A model generated the notes under the pieces. It was not told the DNA's origin, ran no database searches, and was given only the letters and a program-made list of their open reading frames with translations. The translations under genes and the position numbers were made by a program. A stretch of 64,000 nucleotides of DNA, taken from NCBI GenBank assembly GCA_021521415.1, contig JAIQDT010001652.1, positions 62,001 to 126,000 of the forward strand, read 5' to 3'. The stretch is from Bidens hawaiensis (lineage: Eukaryota; Streptophyta; Magnoliopsida; Asterales; Asteraceae). Positions 62,836-64,000 of the stretch are shown here, one piece after another; the stretch's first letter is position 1, and each line of letters begins with the position of its first letter.

Positions 62836-64000
62836 GGGTGTAAACGAGCCAAGCCGAATCAGGTCAGAGCTCGAACTGGCTCGAGCTTGGTTCGTTTTGG
62901 CTTCTGAGAGTTTGAGCTTGGCTCGTTTTATGCAGTGACGGATTTAGAAAAATTTTTCACAGGGATCGGAAATTTGGGAATCGTTTGTCTAATGCTGAAT
63001 ATTAAATTTTTACAATATCTTCCGGTCGGGTCGGGCCACATAAAAGAAGATAAAACAATACTAAATTATAAATACGAAACAAAATTACGTCAATCGCGAG
63101 ACTCATTAAGGCAACAAGGCCTGGAGTCGGTGCGCAAACGCACACCTATTTACATTTACGCTAAAAATATGAGTAAACTTTAGATGTTATTACATAAACA
63201 CAACGACAAAGTCAAAAACTTATATAAAATAAAAGGATAAAATAAAATAAATAACAAAGTACAGTAAAAAAGAAAGAAGTAGTTGATTTGATCAGCAAAG
63301 AAAAACCAACAAAAAAGTATGTGATAACTTGGATAAAACCTTAAAACTTATGAAAATACTCTAATAAATCATTTATTATTTATGCGGTATTTATAGAAAA
63401 AAATAATTGAAAAGGACAAGAATGAAAATAGTCATGACAATAATAAAATATAAAATATCAATTTCTCTTCTCTTCCCCAATATCATCTACCCCTTGACCC
63501 TTTCCCGCTACAACCTAAGCTCGCCGGAAAATTTTCAGATTCTTTTCTGTTCTCTTTTTTCTCCTTTTTTTCTTAGTGTTTCATAGGGGTCGGTGCCAAA
63601 ATTTTACAGGGGTCGATCAGAGTTTTATCCATATATATAACACTAATTTTTTTTTATCACAGGGGTCGGCCGACCCCCGTATGCTGGCTGTAGATCCGCC
63701 TCTGGTTTTATGTATTTCTCTAAAGCTCAAGTGTGGCTCATTAGTTATTAGTTTATACATGTTTTTTTATATATTATTTTTATATTTCTTGAGAAAAAAA
63801 TCTTAAGCGAGCTTAAGTTCGGCTCAAGCTCATGTATAGTCCTGAACGAGCTAAAGCTCTGCTCAAGCTGGGCTCATTTCAAGCTTTTTTTTCTTTTAAT
63901 GCTCGAGCTCGACTAATGAGTTGTTTTTTCATGCTTGGTCTCGGTTCATTTTATTGTTTATTAATTAATTCAGACACGTTTTTAATTATATTTATACATT
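62836..64000. mobile_element. hAT-type element (AGCTCGAGC-rich), right end beyond the window
   Basis: Starts near GGGTGTAAACGAGCCAAGCC and carries GGCTCGAGCTTGG words. It is interrupted at 62933-63704 by another element, then continues with GCTCAAGTGTGGCTC and GCTCGAGCTCGACTAATGAG. The expected inverted end (GCTCGTTTACACCC) is not reached. Confidence 0.6.
62933..63704. mobile_element. Non-autonomous hAT element nested in the preceding one
   Basis: 772 bp with perfect 8-bp duplications GTTTTATG (62925-62932 and 63705-63712). Ends are CAGTGACGGATTTAG and, inverted, CAGAGGCGGATCTACAG. Subterminal ACAGGGATCGG and ACAGGGGTCGG words. No transposase. Its termini relate it to the element in the phototropin LOV1 exon. 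Confidence 0.9.

Overview
This is plant nuclear DNA from a flowering plant. Genes have many GT-AG introns separated by AT-rich, transposon-filled DNA. The style of the repeats (a Cassandra TRIM with 5S-derived LTRs, gypsy LTRs ending GGTGTGACA or GGTGTTACA, many short hAT elements) suggests a eudicot, perhaps Asteraceae; the family is a guess. Six genes or gene remnants are recognisable.

Layout. 1-2391: two minisatellites next to a minus-strand LTR with a primer-binding-site-like sequence. 3912-13320 (+): phototropin 1-like gene with 21 exons in consistent phase, no N-terminal exon in the window, and a hAT element inside its LOV1 exon. 13321-34750: gene-poor and repeat-rich. It holds hAT elements, a tRNA-derived SINE-like unit, a LINE end, and a four-level nest (MULE-like element > Cassandra TRIM > gypsy-type solo LTR > second gypsy-type solo LTR) at 19368-27312. 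34835-36150 (+): WOX3/PRESSED FLOWER-like homeobox gene. 39032-42729 (+): NFRKB-like INO80-complex subunit gene with a one-base frameshift. 43087-44017: MULE-like element with a 9-bp target duplication. 45352-50775 (-): RNase P/MRP subunit RPP30 with a long repeat-bearing acidic tail. 53401-53819 (-): histone H4 copy broken by a 13-base deletion, with a histone-type promoter still present. 56455-61134 (-): complete ER-type Ca2+-ATPase (ECA) gene of 8 exons. 62836 to the end: one hAT element nested in another.

The genes are unrelated single plant genes (blue-light receptor, developmental regulator, chromatin remodelling, RNA processing, histone, calcium pump), not a cluster working together. 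I see no new gene system. The most striking content is structural: exact target-site duplications that date the layers of the four-level nest, a transposon inside a photoreceptor exon, and repeat arrays inside LTRs and exons. Exon boundaries were worked out by hand from splice sites, reading phase and family knowledge; no alignment or transcript evidence was available.
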